Below, one piece after another: positions 1 through 7,427 of a stretch of 38,067 bases of DNA. The stretch lies in contig JAMJFU010000012.1 of assembly GCA_023544525.1 (NCBI GenBank), forward strand, positions 1 through 38,067. The letters run 5' to 3'. The stretch is from Anaerolineae bacterium (GTDB lineage Bacteria > Chloroflexota > Anaerolineae > JAAYZQ01). The notes under the pieces were generated by a model, which was not told the origin of the DNA, did no database searches, and saw nothing but the letters and a program-made list of their open reading frames with translations. How positions within the stretch are numbered: the stretch's first letter is position 1; every line of letters starts with the position of its first letter. The position numbers were made by a program, and so were the translations under genes.

Positions 1-1
1 G

Positions 2-217
2 GTGGCCCAGAGCGACCGCCAGCCAGGCGGCGTGTTTTATCCCACAACCCTGTGGCGGCCGGGCGAGCGCCTGCGCGACGAGCACACCCTCTCCCTGCCC
101 GGCGACGCACCGACTGGCACCTACCAGCTGCTCGTGGGCCTGTACACCCTCAGCGACGAGGGGGAGCTGGAGCTCCTGGGCGAGCCAGCCATCGTCGGAG
201 ACGTCGTCCTTCAGTGA
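2..217 (+). CDS. C-terminal fragment of a large surface/membrane protein (5' end outside window)
   Basis: The frame is open from the window edge to a TGA at 215-217, so the visible 71 codons are only the end of a longer gene; the GTG at base 2 need not be a start. The fragment contains PTTLWRPGERLRDEHTLSLP followed by a 'GTYQLLVGLYTL' stretch. This pattern (W.PGE, then a polar segment, then G.Y.L.VGLY) resembles the beta-sandwich tail found at the end of many Chloroflexota membrane glycosyltransferases of the GT39/PMT type and related membrane proteins. That assignment is from memory of the family pattern, and the catalytic part is not in view. The gene converges on the TPR gene downstream. 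Confidence 0.5.
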   Translation: MAQSDRQPGGVFYPTTLWRPGERLRDEHTLSLPGDAPTGTYQLLVGLYTLSDEGELELLGEPAIVGDVVLQ

Positions 218-274
218 TTGACTGCCCGGGCAACACCCTTAAGGTGCGACCCAGACGACGAAGCTGATGGGGGC

Positions 275-1723
275 CTAGTCCATGCCTTCGAGGGTAGCCT
301 GGGCGCGCTCGCGGTAGAAGCCGGTGGTATCCAGATCGATGGCCCGCTGCAGGTGGTGCTGGGCCTGGGTACGTGAGCCGGCCTGGCTGTAAAGGCTGCC
401 CAGGTGAAAGTGGGCCCTGACCAGGGTTGGATCCAGGGCGAGTGCCTGTCGCAGCGACTGTTCGCCCTCGACCGGCTGGCCGGCCAGGACGTAGGCCCAG
501 CCCAGGATGTCGTGCGCTGCGGGATCCTCGGGTGCCATCTCCACCGCTTTCTGCGCGGCGGGCACAGCCTCCGCCTCAATGTGGTACAGGTGGTCGACGT
601 AGAAGTGGGCCAGGAGTTGCTGAAACGCGGGATCCTCCGGCGCGGCCTCTGCTGCCCCGTTGTACCATTCCTCAGCCTGGGGATAGTCCGACAGCTCCTC
701 GAAGCACTTGGCCATCTCGGCACGCAACGCGGCGTTGACCGGTTCGCGCTGGAGGGCCTCCCAGAGGACAGCCTGGGCGTCTCTGACGTAGCCTACTTGG
801 CGAAGGTGGATGGCCAGGAAATACTGTGCGATCGTCGAGGCGGGATCCAGGGCGATGGCCTGCTCCAGGGCAGCGCGTGCAGCTCCCGTTTCACCCAGCC
901 GGTCGAGGGTGTGAGCCAGGTAGGCCAGGGCCTCGGGGTCGTCAGCACCCAATGCCACAGAACGCTGAAGATAGTGGCGTGCCAGGGCCAGGTCGTCCCG
1001 CTGCAGGAAGGCAGCCCCCAGGAGCAGGGAACGGCGGGCCGGGTCGGCTTCGGCTGCGGCAGCCTGCAACACCGCGAGCATATCGTCGTCGCCTGCCTGC
1101 TGCAGATGCCGTTGCGCTGCCACGGGATCGTCCCCGGCCAAGAGGCGGCCCAACAGCCCATGGACCTCCGCAGCCAGTTCCTGGCTCGACATGCCCAGGC
1201 GCGTTCCCCTGGCCCACAGGGCAAAGCGATCGGGACGCAGGTCAGATTCGAGCGCTGCGGCCAGGTATTCCCTGGCCCGGTCGAATTGGCCCTGGGCGAT
1301 GCTACCCTCGGCCAAGGAGATCAGCAGCCGGGGATCGCCGGGCGCGGTCCGCTGGGCGCGGTACCAGACCTGGAGGGCGGCGGCCCAATCCTGTTGCCCG
1401 GCAAAGCTCTCGCCGAGCCCAATGGTAGCACTCACGCCAGCGCCGCGCCGCTCTGCCTGGTGGAAGGCAGAGGCTGCTTCCAGAAACCGGTGCTGGGCGA
1501 GCAGGATGACCGCTGACCCCAGCCTGGGCAAGGCCGCATGCCGGTCGAGCTCGGTGGCTCTTTCATAAGCCGTGAGGGCCTGGCCATATTCCTGGGCCGC
1601 CTGGTGATCCCTGGCCTGCCGCATCGCCTCCACGAACCCGTGGGAGTAGGGCGCCAGGCCGGTGGCCAGGACGAGAAACGCCAGGATCCCCAGTTTTGAT
1701 CCTATCCGCAAGGGGGGTGTCAC
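275..1723 (-). CDS. TPR-repeat protein with N-terminal membrane anchor
   Basis: About 482 residues. A short basic N-terminus is followed by one hydrophobic segment (about residues 10-25, LGILAFLVLATGLAPYSHGF), a signal anchor or signal peptide. The rest is almost entirely helical tetratricopeptide-type repeats, recognisable from recurring 'A..LG..Y...G....A...L..AL.LDP' units, for example near residues 225-260, 265-300 and at the C-terminus (AHFHLGSLYSQAG). Such proteins are scaffolds for protein assembly; no enzymatic domain is visible. The open frame extends to an ATG at 1792, but that codon lies inside the -35 box of a good promoter. The GTG at 1723 has GGAGG just upstream, so I chose it. 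The partner is not evident: the gene stands alone, converging on the fragment to its left and diverging from ffh. Confidence 0.8.
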   Translation of the reverse strand: MTPPLRIGSKLGILAFLVLATGLAPYSHGFVEAMRQARDHQAAQEYGQALTAYERATELDRHAALPRLGSAVILLAQHRFLEAASAFHQAERRGAGVSATIGLGESFAGQQDWAAALQVWYRAQRTAPGDPRLLISLAEGSIAQGQFDRAREYLAAALESDLRPDRFALWARGTRLGMSSQELAAEVHGLLGRLLAGDDPVAAQRHLQQAGDDDMLAVLQAAAAEADPARRSLLLGAAFLQRDDLALARHYLQRSVALGADDPEALAYLAHTLDRLGETGAARAALEQAIALDPASTIAQYFLAIHLRQVGYVRDAQAVLWEALQREPVNAALRAEMAKCFEELSDYPQAEEWYNGAAEAAPEDPAFQQLLAHFYVDHLYHIEAEAVPAAQKAVEMAPEDPAAHDILGWAYVLAGQPVEGEQSLRQALALDPTLVRAHFHLGSLYSQAGSRTQAQHHLQRAIDLDTTGFYRERAQATLEGMD

Positions 1724-1763
1724 TTTTCCTCCAACTCGCCGCAACCTGCCCTCAAGCGCCTGG

Positions 1764-1792
1764 ATTGTAGCACAGTTCATTGGCTGGGGCAA
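1764..1792 (-). promoter_or_regulatory. sigma70-like promoter of the TPR gene
   Basis: On the minus strand TTGCCC (1792-1787), a 17-bp spacer and TACAAT (1769-1764), with TGC directly before the -10 box (extended -10). The expected start of transcription is near 1757, giving a leader of about 34 bases before the GTG at 1723. This rules out the longer start at 1792. Confidence 0.65.
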
Positions 1793-1900
1793 CCTGCCAG
1801 GCCAGCCACATAGGAATCAAGTGTCCAGGAGCGAACCACTTGACGGCGAACGCCGGTATTTGGGGCCTTGCAAAGACTACAGCGAAGAGAGAACCGGAGC

Positions 1901-1929
1901 TTGACGAAATCGGCCTTCTATCATAGAAT
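1901..1929 (+). promoter_or_regulatory. sigma70-like promoter of ffh
   Basis: TTGACG at 1901-1906, a 17-bp spacer and TAGAAT at 1924-1929. The expected start is near 1936, about 35 bases before the GTG of ffh. Upstream, at 1844-1855, is a perfect CGGCG-aa-CGCCG inverted repeat, and CAAGTG/CACTTG (1818-1823, 1837-1842) is another; either could be an operator, but nothing ties them to regulation. Confidence 0.7.
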
Positions 1930-1970
1930 ATAGGCTCTAGCTGTGAACGGGTAGGTAATAAGGACAGAAA

Positions 1971-3323
1971 GTGTTTGAGAACCTATCAGATAAATTGCAG
2001 GGTGTATTTGACAAGCTGTCCAACCGGGGCAAGCTGACCGAAGAGGACGTGGATGTCGCGCTGCGCGAGGTCCGCCTGGCCCTGCTAGAAGCCGACGTCA
2101 ATTTCCGGGTCGTCAAAGACTTTATCGCGCGGGTCCGCGAGCGTGCGGTCGGTGTCGAGGTAATGAGGAGCCTGACGCCGGCCCAGCAGGTCGTCAAGAT
2201 CGTCCATGAGGAGCTCATGGCGACCTTGGGCGAGCCGGCGCGGTTGGATCTGTCGGGCACACCGCCGCACGTCGTCATGCTCGTGGGCCTGCAAGGGTCG
2301 GGCAAGACAACCACCGCGGCCAAGCTGGCGCTGACCCTGCGCAAGGCCGGGCAGCGGCCGTTGATGGTCGCGGCCGATACGCGCCGTCCGGCAGCCATCA
2401 CCCAGCTGGAAGTGCTGGGCAAACAGCTCGATATTCCGGTCCACAGCGAGGGCAACAAGGTCCCGCCGCCGCAGATCTGCGCCAACGCGGTCAAGCGAGC
2501 GCGGGAGGGCGCCTATAGTGTGGTGCTATTGGATACGGCGGGCCGCCTGCACATCGACGACCAGATGATGCGCGAACTGGAGCAGGTAAAGGCCAAGACC
2601 GATCCGCAGGAAGTGCTGCTCGTCGTGGACGCCATGACCGGCCAGGACGCTGTGCGCGTGGCCGATGACTTTAACCAAAGGGTCAGCCTTACCGGCCTGA
2701 TCCTGACCAAGGTCGATGGCGATGCCCGCGGCGGCGCCGCTATCTCGGTTCGTTCGGTGACGGGCGTGCCGATCAAATACCTGGGTGTGGGCGAGAAAAC
2801 CGATGCCCTGGAGGTGTTCCACCCTGACCGCCTGGCGAGCCGCATCCTGGGCATGGGAGACGTCCTGACCGCCATTGAGAAGGCACAGGAGGTCATCGAC
2901 CAGGACCAGGCGCTCAAGATGGGGCAAAAGCTGGTCAAGGGGGAGTTCGATCTAGAGGACTTTCGGGACCAGCTCCAGCAGTTGAAAAAGATGGGCCCGC
3001 TGAGCCAGTTACTGGACATGCTGCCTGGCATGTCGCAGGTGACCCGTGACCTGGCGCCGGAGGTAACCGACCAGCATTTGAAGGTCATCGAGGCGATTAT
3101 CAACTCGATGACGGCGGGCGAACGGCGCAACCCGCGCATCATTAACGCCAGCCGCAAGCGGCGCATTGCCCGGGGCTCGGGCACGACGGTGATGGAGGTC
3201 AACGACCTCCTCTCCCAGTTCCGGCAGATGCAGAAACTGATGAAGCAGCTGACCGGGGGTGGAAAGCGCGGTAAGGGCGGGATGCGGGGGTTGATGTCAA
3301 TGCTCGGCGGTTTTGGAAGCTGA
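1971..3323 (+). CDS. ffh: Signal recognition particle protein Ffh (SRP54 GTPase)
   Basis: Cytoplasmic GTPase that binds 4.5S RNA and signal sequences and delivers ribosome-nascent chains to FtsY and the translocon. At 450 residues the length is normal. The N domain is residues 1-90. The G domain has GLQGSGKT (106-113), DTAGR (188-192) and TKVDGDARGG (246-255). The methionine-rich M domain starts near 300 and includes the RNA-binding stretch with SRKRRIARGSG, then a Gly/Lys/Met-rich C-terminus. The start is a GTG with AAGGA nine bases upstream. It heads the run ffh-rpsP-khpA-rimM. In many bacteria ylxM precedes ffh and trmD/rplS follow rimM; none of these is here. Identity is certain from motifs and full length. 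Confidence 0.98.
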   Translation: MFENLSDKLQGVFDKLSNRGKLTEEDVDVALREVRLALLEADVNFRVVKDFIARVRERAVGVEVMRSLTPAQQVVKIVHEELMATLGEPARLDLSGTPPHVVMLVGLQGSGKTTTAAKLALTLRKAGQRPLMVAADTRRPAAITQLEVLGKQLDIPVHSEGNKVPPPQICANAVKRAREGAYSVVLLDTAGRLHIDDQMMRELEQVKAKTDPQEVLLVVDAMTGQDAVRVADDFNQRVSLTGLILTKVDGDARGGAAISVRSVTGVPIKYLGVGEKTDALEVFHPDRLASRILGMGDVLTAIEKAQEVIDQDQALKMGQKLVKGEFDLEDFRDQLQQLKKMGPLSQLLDMLPGMSQVTRDLAPEVTDQHLKVIEAIINSMTAGERRNPRIINASRKRRIARGSGTTVMEVNDLLSQFRQMQKLMKQLTGGGKRGKGGMRGLMSMLGGFGS

Positions 3324-3423
3324 GCAGGCCCTCAGGCTTCAGGAGAAAGGTCTTGCCTCGCGTGTACCGGGGGCAGGCAAGCAGAAACATGAACATGGCA
3401 ACAATCCCGGGAAAAGACCCGGG
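3316..3423 (+). other. Hairpin-rich spacer between ffh and rpsP
   Basis: Three inverted repeats lie between these genes. The first overlaps the ffh stop: GAAGC-TGAG, loop, CTCA-g-GCTTC (3316-3340, one bulged G). The second is CTTGCCT (3352-3358) with AGGCAAG (3375-3381). The third is CCCGGG, aaaaga, CCCGGG (3406-3423). None is followed by a T-run, so they may be attenuators or RNA-processing/stability elements rather than full terminators. No promoter was seen for rpsP, which suggests it is read from ffh through these structures. Confidence 0.45.
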
Positions 3424-3468
3424 CTCGAATCAAGCCTAGCCAGACCAGAAGGAGGTGTCTAGAAAGAC

Positions 3469-4053
3469 ATGGTCAAAATTCGTTTGCGCCGTACCGGTGC
3501 CAAGAAACAACCCCATTATCGCGTGGTGGTCACAGACTCTCGTGCCCCGCGTGATGGCAAGTTCATTGAGATCATCGGCCACTACAATCCCCGCACCGAA
3601 CCCGCGACTGTAGAAATCGACGCCGAGCGAGCAGTCTATTGGCTTAGTGTTGGAGCGCAGCCCTCGGCAGCTGTAAAGCGGATGCTGGACAAATTGGGCA
3701 TCATGGCCCAGGTCGCAGCCGTCCGCAAGGGCGAAGTCTCGGTCGAGGAACTCGCAGCAGAGTTCCGGGCTCAAGCCGAAGAAGAAGCCGCCATGGAAAA
3801 GAAAGAAGCCGCGGAAGCTGCGGCGGCCGCAGAAGCTGCAGCACTGATGGAAGAGGCAGCGGCCGCAGAAGCCTTCGACGAAGGCGACGAGGTTGAGGCT
3901 GAGGCCGATTTCGAAGAACTGGATGAAGATGAGGAAGAGTTAGACGAAGAGTTGGAAGAGTACGAGGACTGGGACGAGGACGAGGACGACGACGAAGAAG
4001 AAGAGGACTGGGACGAGGACGAGGACGAAGACGAGGACGAGGACGAAGACTAG
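3469..4053 (+). CDS. rpsP: 30S ribosomal protein S16 with a long acidic C-terminal extension
   Basis: Residues 1-80 are a standard S16 ([20 protein letters not shown] at the start, [19 protein letters not shown], ending near [11 protein letters not shown]), a protein of the 30S body that binds 16S rRNA. Most S16 proteins stop near 80-90 residues; this one is 194. The extra 110 residues begin with an Ala/Glu/Lys-rich, probably helical part (about 85-140) and end in about 55 residues that are almost only Asp and Glu, with DWDEDED twice. At the DNA level the end is a GA-rich tract of GAC/GAG/GAA codons, prone to slippage. SD GGAGGTG (3451-3457) is 11 bases before the ATG. An acidic tail on an rRNA-binding protein is unusual; its role is unknown. 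Confidence 0.95.
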   Translation: MVKIRLRRTGAKKQPHYRVVVTDSRAPRDGKFIEIIGHYNPRTEPATVEIDAERAVYWLSVGAQPSAAVKRMLDKLGIMAQVAAVRKGEVSVEELAAEFRAQAEEEAAMEKKEAAEAAAAAEAAALMEEAAAAEAFDEGDEVEAEADFEELDEDEEELDEELEEYEDWDEDEDDDEEEEDWDEDEDEDEDEDED

Positions 4054-4190
4054 GTTGAGTCCTTTCTAGCTGAAGCGGGGAAGAAGCTGTCGAAGAAGCC
4101 GAGCGCACAGGGCCGGAGAAATCCAGCATAATACACGCCAAAGAGGCCGAGGAACTCGTTGAGGCCCGAACTTCAGACGACAAAGACTGA
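4054..4190 (+). other. Possible coding relic after rpsP
   Basis: Directly after the rpsP stop (TAG 4051-4053) the same frame stays open to a TAA at 4129-4131. From 4074 to a TGA at 4188-4190 another frame is open and reads with Glu/Ala/Lys-rich composition (GEEAVEEAER, then HAKEAEELVEARTSDDKD). That is the composition of the first half of the S16 tail. There is no start codon or SD of its own, so this is not a gene. It may be remnant tail sequence left behind after a stop and a frameshift, or simply composition bias. Confidence 0.3.
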
Positions 4191-4228
4191 ACCGATAGCA
4201 CTTCACACTCTAGAAAGAGAGGCAGATC

Positions 4229-4462
4229 ATGAACCTGAAAGAACTGATTGAGTACATGGCCAAGGCTCTGGTAGACGATCCCGACAAGGTCCAAGTAGAG
4301 GAGATCGAGGGCACGAGCGCGACCATATACGAACTGCACGTGGCGTCTGAGGACATGGGCCGCGTCATTGGCAAACAGGGACGTGTGGCCAATGCGATGC
4401 GAACACTGCTGCGAGCGGCGGCCGCCCGCCAGGGACGGCGTGTCACACTGGAGATCGTTTAG
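4229..4462 (+). CDS. khpA: KH-domain RNA-binding protein KhpA
   Basis: A 77-residue single KH domain. The loop GKQG (residues 48-51) inside RVIGKQGRVANAMR is the GxxG motif that grips RNA, and the flanking beta-strands (VEEIEGTSATIYELHV) are typical. In Firmicutes KhpA dimerises with KhpB/Jag to bind many small RNAs and mRNAs; a jag gene is present at 20179-20943 on the other strand, so the pair exists in this genome. It sits between rpsP and rimM, its usual place. An AGAGAGG motif lies 5-6 bases upstream of the ATG. Its stop overlaps the rimM start by one base (TAGTG), which suggests translational coupling. Confidence 0.93.
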   Translation: MNLKELIEYMAKALVDDPDKVQVEEIEGTSATIYELHVASEDMGRVIGKQGRVANAMRTLLRAAAARQGRRVTLEIV

Positions 4463-5046
4463 TGGAGCATGCCGCAAGGCAGGCTAACATAGACCGAGCA
4501 CGAGGCTCAGGGACGCAGGAAGAGGCCCCTGAGCCTCGATTTTTAGCGATTGGCCAGGTCGTCGGGTTGCACGGGGTGCGCGGCGAGCTCAAGGTCCAGG
4601 TACTGACGGACGATCCCCATCGCTTTGGAAAACTGGAGCGGGTGTTCGTCGGGCCAGACGGTGAGGACGCCGTGGCTTGGGCAGTGTCCAGCTATCGGGT
4701 GCACAAGGAGCATGTCCTGCTCAAACTGGAGGGGTGCGATGATCGCAACACTGCCGAGGGTTTTCGCGGGTTGTTGGTCCAGATCCCCATCGAAGCTCCC
4801 GTGCCCCTGGAGGAGGGCGAGTACTACGAGCACCAGATCGTCGGTCTGGAGGTCTGGACCTCGGCTGGTGAGTACCTGGGCAGGGTCGAAGAGATCCTGT
4901 ACACGGGTGCCAATGAGGTGTACGTAGTGCACGATGCCAAGCTCGATCGTGGCGAGATCCTCATCCCGGCCATCGCAGATGTGGTGTTGGAGGTCGACCT
5001 GGAGGCAGGGCGCCTGGAGGTCGATCTGATGGAGGGGCTGGCCTAG
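4462..5046 (+). CDS. rimM: Ribosome maturation factor RimM
   Basis: RimM binds S19 in the 30S head and helps late 16S rRNA maturation. The protein has an N-terminal tail of about 25 residues, then the RimM domain starting FLAIGQVVGLHGVRGELKV, and a C-terminal PRC-barrel-like half (EYYEHQIVGLEVWT, LGRVEEIL, ILIPAIADVVLEVD). At 194 residues it is slightly longer than usual because of the N-terminal tail. The GTG start overlaps the khpA stop by one base, and no other start is available before the conserved domain. Normally trmD and rplS follow; here a fresh promoter and dprA follow instead. Confidence 0.93.
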   Translation: MEHAARQANIDRARGSGTQEEAPEPRFLAIGQVVGLHGVRGELKVQVLTDDPHRFGKLERVFVGPDGEDAVAWAVSSYRVHKEHVLLKLEGCDDRNTAEGFRGLLVQIPIEAPVPLEEGEYYEHQIVGLEVWTSAGEYLGRVEEILYTGANEVYVVHDAKLDRGEILIPAIADVVLEVDLEAGRLEVDLMEGLA

Positions 5047-5070
5047 GTAGCTGGCCCTTCGACAATAACT

Positions 5071-5099
5071 TTGACAAATCCCCTCGAGTAGTGTATTCT
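5071..5099 (+). promoter_or_regulatory. Strong sigma70-like promoter of dprA
   Basis: TTGACA (5071-5076), a 17-bp spacer and TATTCT (5094-5099), the best -35 match in the window. Transcription should start near 5106, giving a leader of about 42 bases to the ATG at 5148. It excludes the longer open frame that begins at 5091. Confidence 0.75.
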
Positions 5100-5147
5100 A
5101 TCAGCGCCGCGATGAATACCTGGCCTCAGGCCAAAACAGGAGGGGGA

Positions 5148-6263
5148 ATGTCCAGCGGGGACATTCAGTACTGGGTGGGTTTCAGCAAGGTCTCGGGCAT
5201 CGGTGCAAGCCGGCTGCGCGCGCTGATCGACTATTTCGGCGACGTCGAGACTGCCTGGAACGCCCATGCGCACGATCTCCGGCAGGCTGGTCTCGACCGC
5301 CGTTCACTGGAGAACCTGATCCAGGCCCGGGCCAAGCTCGACCTCGGGGCTGAAGTGCAACGGCTGGCTCGTGGTGGCATCCAGGTCCTGACCTGGGATG
5401 ACCCAGATTATCCCCCCAACCTGAGCCAAATTTACAACGCGCCGCCTGTCCTCTATGTCCGTGGACGCATCGAAACCCGGGACGAGTGGGCTGTCGCCGT
5501 AGTCGGTACCCGGCGTGCAACCGTGTATGGCAAGGAGGCAGCCCGGATGTTGGCCACGGGCCTGGCCCAGGCCGGGGTGACCGTCGTGAGTGGGTTGGCG
5601 CGCGGCATTGATACGGTGGCCCACCAGAGTTGCCTGGAGGCCGGAGGGCGGACCATTGCCGTCCTGGGCTCTGGTCTGGATACGATCTATCCCCGAGAGA
5701 ACGCACGCCTGGCTGCCAAGATTGTGGAACATGGCGCCCTGGTGAGCGAGTACGCCCTCGGCACCCGGCCCGAAGCCAGGAACTTTCCGCCGCGAAACCG
5801 GATTATCAGTGGCTTGACCCTGGGTACGGTCGTCGTCGAGGCGGGCCAGTCCAGCGGCGCCCTCATCACTGCCGATTTCGCGGCTGAGCAAGGGCGCGAC
5901 GTATTTGCCGTGCCAGGCAGCATCTTTGCCCGCAGCAGCCAGGGCACGAACGAGCTGATCGAACAAGGCGCCAAGGTTGTGCGGGATGTGGCCGATGTAC
6001 TGGAAGAGCTCAACCTGACCATGGTCAGCGAGCAGGCCCAGGCGCGGGCGATCATCCCGGACAACGAGATGGAGGCCCTCCTGTTGCAGCACCTCTCCTC
6101 GGAACCTGTACACGTGGACTACCTGGGACGGGCAGTGGACTTGCCCATCGCCCAGGTGACCAGTACCCTGGCTCTGATGGAGTTGAAGGGTATGGTGCGC
6201 CAGGTCGGGGGGATGAGCTATGTGATCGCCCGTGAGGGGGGCGCGGAGTACGTCATCGATTAG
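5148..6263 (+). CDS. dprA: DNA-processing protein DprA (Smf)
   Basis: DprA loads RecA onto incoming single-stranded DNA during natural transformation. The 371-residue protein has an N-terminal helix-hairpin-helix/SAM-like part (VSGIGASRLRALIDYFGD) and then the Rossmann-like DprA core. The core shows VAVVGTRRATVYGKEAARML, VVSGLARGIDTVAHQ, AVLGSGLDTIYPREN, FPPRNRIISGL and VVEAGQSSGALITADFAAEQ, followed by GSIFARSSQGTNELI. A winged-helix domain ends the protein (YLGRAVDLPIAQVTSTLALM). The ATG at 5148 is preceded by AGGAGGGGG (5139-5147). DprA next to topA is a widespread arrangement; here manC lies between them. By itself dprA does not prove competence, since it is very widely kept. Confidence 0.96.
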   Translation: MSSGDIQYWVGFSKVSGIGASRLRALIDYFGDVETAWNAHAHDLRQAGLDRRSLENLIQARAKLDLGAEVQRLARGGIQVLTWDDPDYPPNLSQIYNAPPVLYVRGRIETRDEWAVAVVGTRRATVYGKEAARMLATGLAQAGVTVVSGLARGIDTVAHQSCLEAGGRTIAVLGSGLDTIYPRENARLAAKIVEHGALVSEYALGTRPEARNFPPRNRIISGLTLGTVVVEAGQSSGALITADFAAEQGRDVFAVPGSIFARSSQGTNELIEQGAKVVRDVADVLEELNLTMVSEQAQARAIIPDNEMEALLLQHLSSEPVHVDYLGRAVDLPIAQVTSTLALMELKGMVRQVGGMSYVIAREGGAEYVID

Positions 6264-6324
6264 CGGCCCTTTTCTGCCCCACTAATGGAGAACCTGAGCA
6301 GCATCCACAACTCGGGAGGTTCTG

Positions 6325-7413
6325 ATGAACGACCACCTATATGCAGTCATCATGGCCGGAGGCATCGGCTCGCGGCTCTGGCCTCGAAGCCGGGCCGCTA
6401 CGCCAAAGCAGTTCCTTGACCTGGTCGGTTCACGGACCATGTTGCAGGAAACAGTGGAACGGATCGAGCCCCTTGTCCCTCTGGAGCGGGTGCTGGTCGT
6501 CGTTGGCGAGGAACACCGCAAGACGGTGCTGGAACAGGTGCCGGGCCTGCCGGAGGAGAACGTGCTCCTCGAGCCTGGGCCGCGTGGCACCGCGCCCTGC
6601 ATCGGGCTGGCAGGCGTCGTGTTGCGGCAACGGGACGTGGAAGCGACGATGGCTGTCTTTCCAGCGGACCACCGGATTGCCGACGCCGCCGGCTTCCGCG
6701 AGGCGGTCGTGGCTGCTGACGAGGTGGCCCAAGAGGGATACCTGGTGACGCTGGGCATCGAACCCGATCACCCCAACACGGGCTATGGCTACATCGAACG
6801 AGGATCCTCCCTGCACAAGTTCAACGGGCACCAGGCCTATGAGGTGAAGCGTTTTACGGAAAAGCCGGACGAGGAGCGAGCCAGGGCGTTTGTCGAGAGC
6901 GGAGATTATTACTGGAACGGCGGCATCTTTATCTGGAAGATTGAGACCATTTTGAACGAGATGGAGGACCTGCTCCCGTCCCTCTCTGCCGAGTTGGAGA
7001 GGGTGGCAGAAGCGTGGCCCACCTCCCGCCGCAAGGAGGTACTCAAGTCGGCCTGGGAGCAGGTGCCGCAGACTACGATAGACTATGGCATCATGGAAAA
7101 GGCCTCGCGGGTGGCCACCGTCCCCATCGACGTTGGCTGGGATGACGTCGGCAATTGGGCGACGCTGTCCGCGCTGTTGGATAGCGACGACCGGGGAAAT
7201 GTCATCCGCGGCAAAGGCAAGGTACTACTCCTCGACACCAAGGATAGCTACGTCTATGTCTCCCAGGGGCGTATGATCGCGACCATCGGCTTGGAGGATT
7301 TTGTCGTGGTCGACACACCAGATGCACTGTTGATCTGCCCCAAAGACGAGGCCCAGGCCGTACGGGATGTGGTGCAGGAGCTGGACGCCCGGGAGTGGGA
7401 GGAATACCTGTAA
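6325..7413 (+). CDS. manC: Mannose-1-phosphate guanylyltransferase
   Basis: Makes GDP-mannose from GTP and mannose-1-phosphate, feeding glycan and compatible-solute synthesis. 362 residues. The nucleotidyltransferase signature AGGIGSRLWPRSRAATPKQF is at residues 11-30. Other family features are EPGPRGTAPCIGLA, FPADHRI, GIEPDHPNTGYGYIE, FTEKPD, YYWNGGIFIWK and DYGIMEKA followed by VGWDDVGNW. It is the short form without the C-terminal isomerase domain of the bifunctional ManC/AlgA enzymes. GGGAGG lies six bases before the ATG. It is placed between dprA and topA and probably shares their transcript; a sugar-nucleotide enzyme between two DNA genes is a local peculiarity. GDP-mannose could supply the GT39-type transferases seen here, which more usually use lipid-linked sugars. 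Confidence 0.93.
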   Translation: MNDHLYAVIMAGGIGSRLWPRSRAATPKQFLDLVGSRTMLQETVERIEPLVPLERVLVVVGEEHRKTVLEQVPGLPEENVLLEPGPRGTAPCIGLAGVVLRQRDVEATMAVFPADHRIADAAGFREAVVAADEVAQEGYLVTLGIEPDHPNTGYGYIERGSSLHKFNGHQAYEVKRFTEKPDEERARAFVESGDYYWNGGIFIWKIETILNEMEDLLPSLSAELERVAEAWPTSRRKEVLKSAWEQVPQTTIDYGIMEKASRVATVPIDVGWDDVGNWATLSALLDSDDRGNVIRGKGKVLLLDTKDSYVYVSQGRMIATIGLEDFVVVDTPDALLICPKDEAQAVRDVVQELDAREWEEYL

Positions 7414-7427
7414 ACAAGGAAAGTGAC

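Noticed and set aside
223-246. TGCCCGGGCA palindrome and a short CACC/GGTG repeat as a terminator
   Set aside because: The stems are only 4-5 pairs and no T-run follows; the place between convergent genes is right but the signal is too weak to list.
404-1516. Long plus-strand open frame opposite the TPR gene
   Set aside because: It is the antisense shadow of a clear TPR protein; its sequence has no domain pattern and it has no SD or promoter.
3418-3436. tRNA-like T-arm (GGGCTCGAATC)
   Set aside because: No acceptor, D or anticodon stem can be formed around it; it is part of the spacer hairpins.
3701-4477. 258-codon minus-strand frame rich in Arg/Pro
   Set aside because: It is the complement of the acidic S16 tail; the low-complexity sequence is produced by the GAC/GAG repeat.
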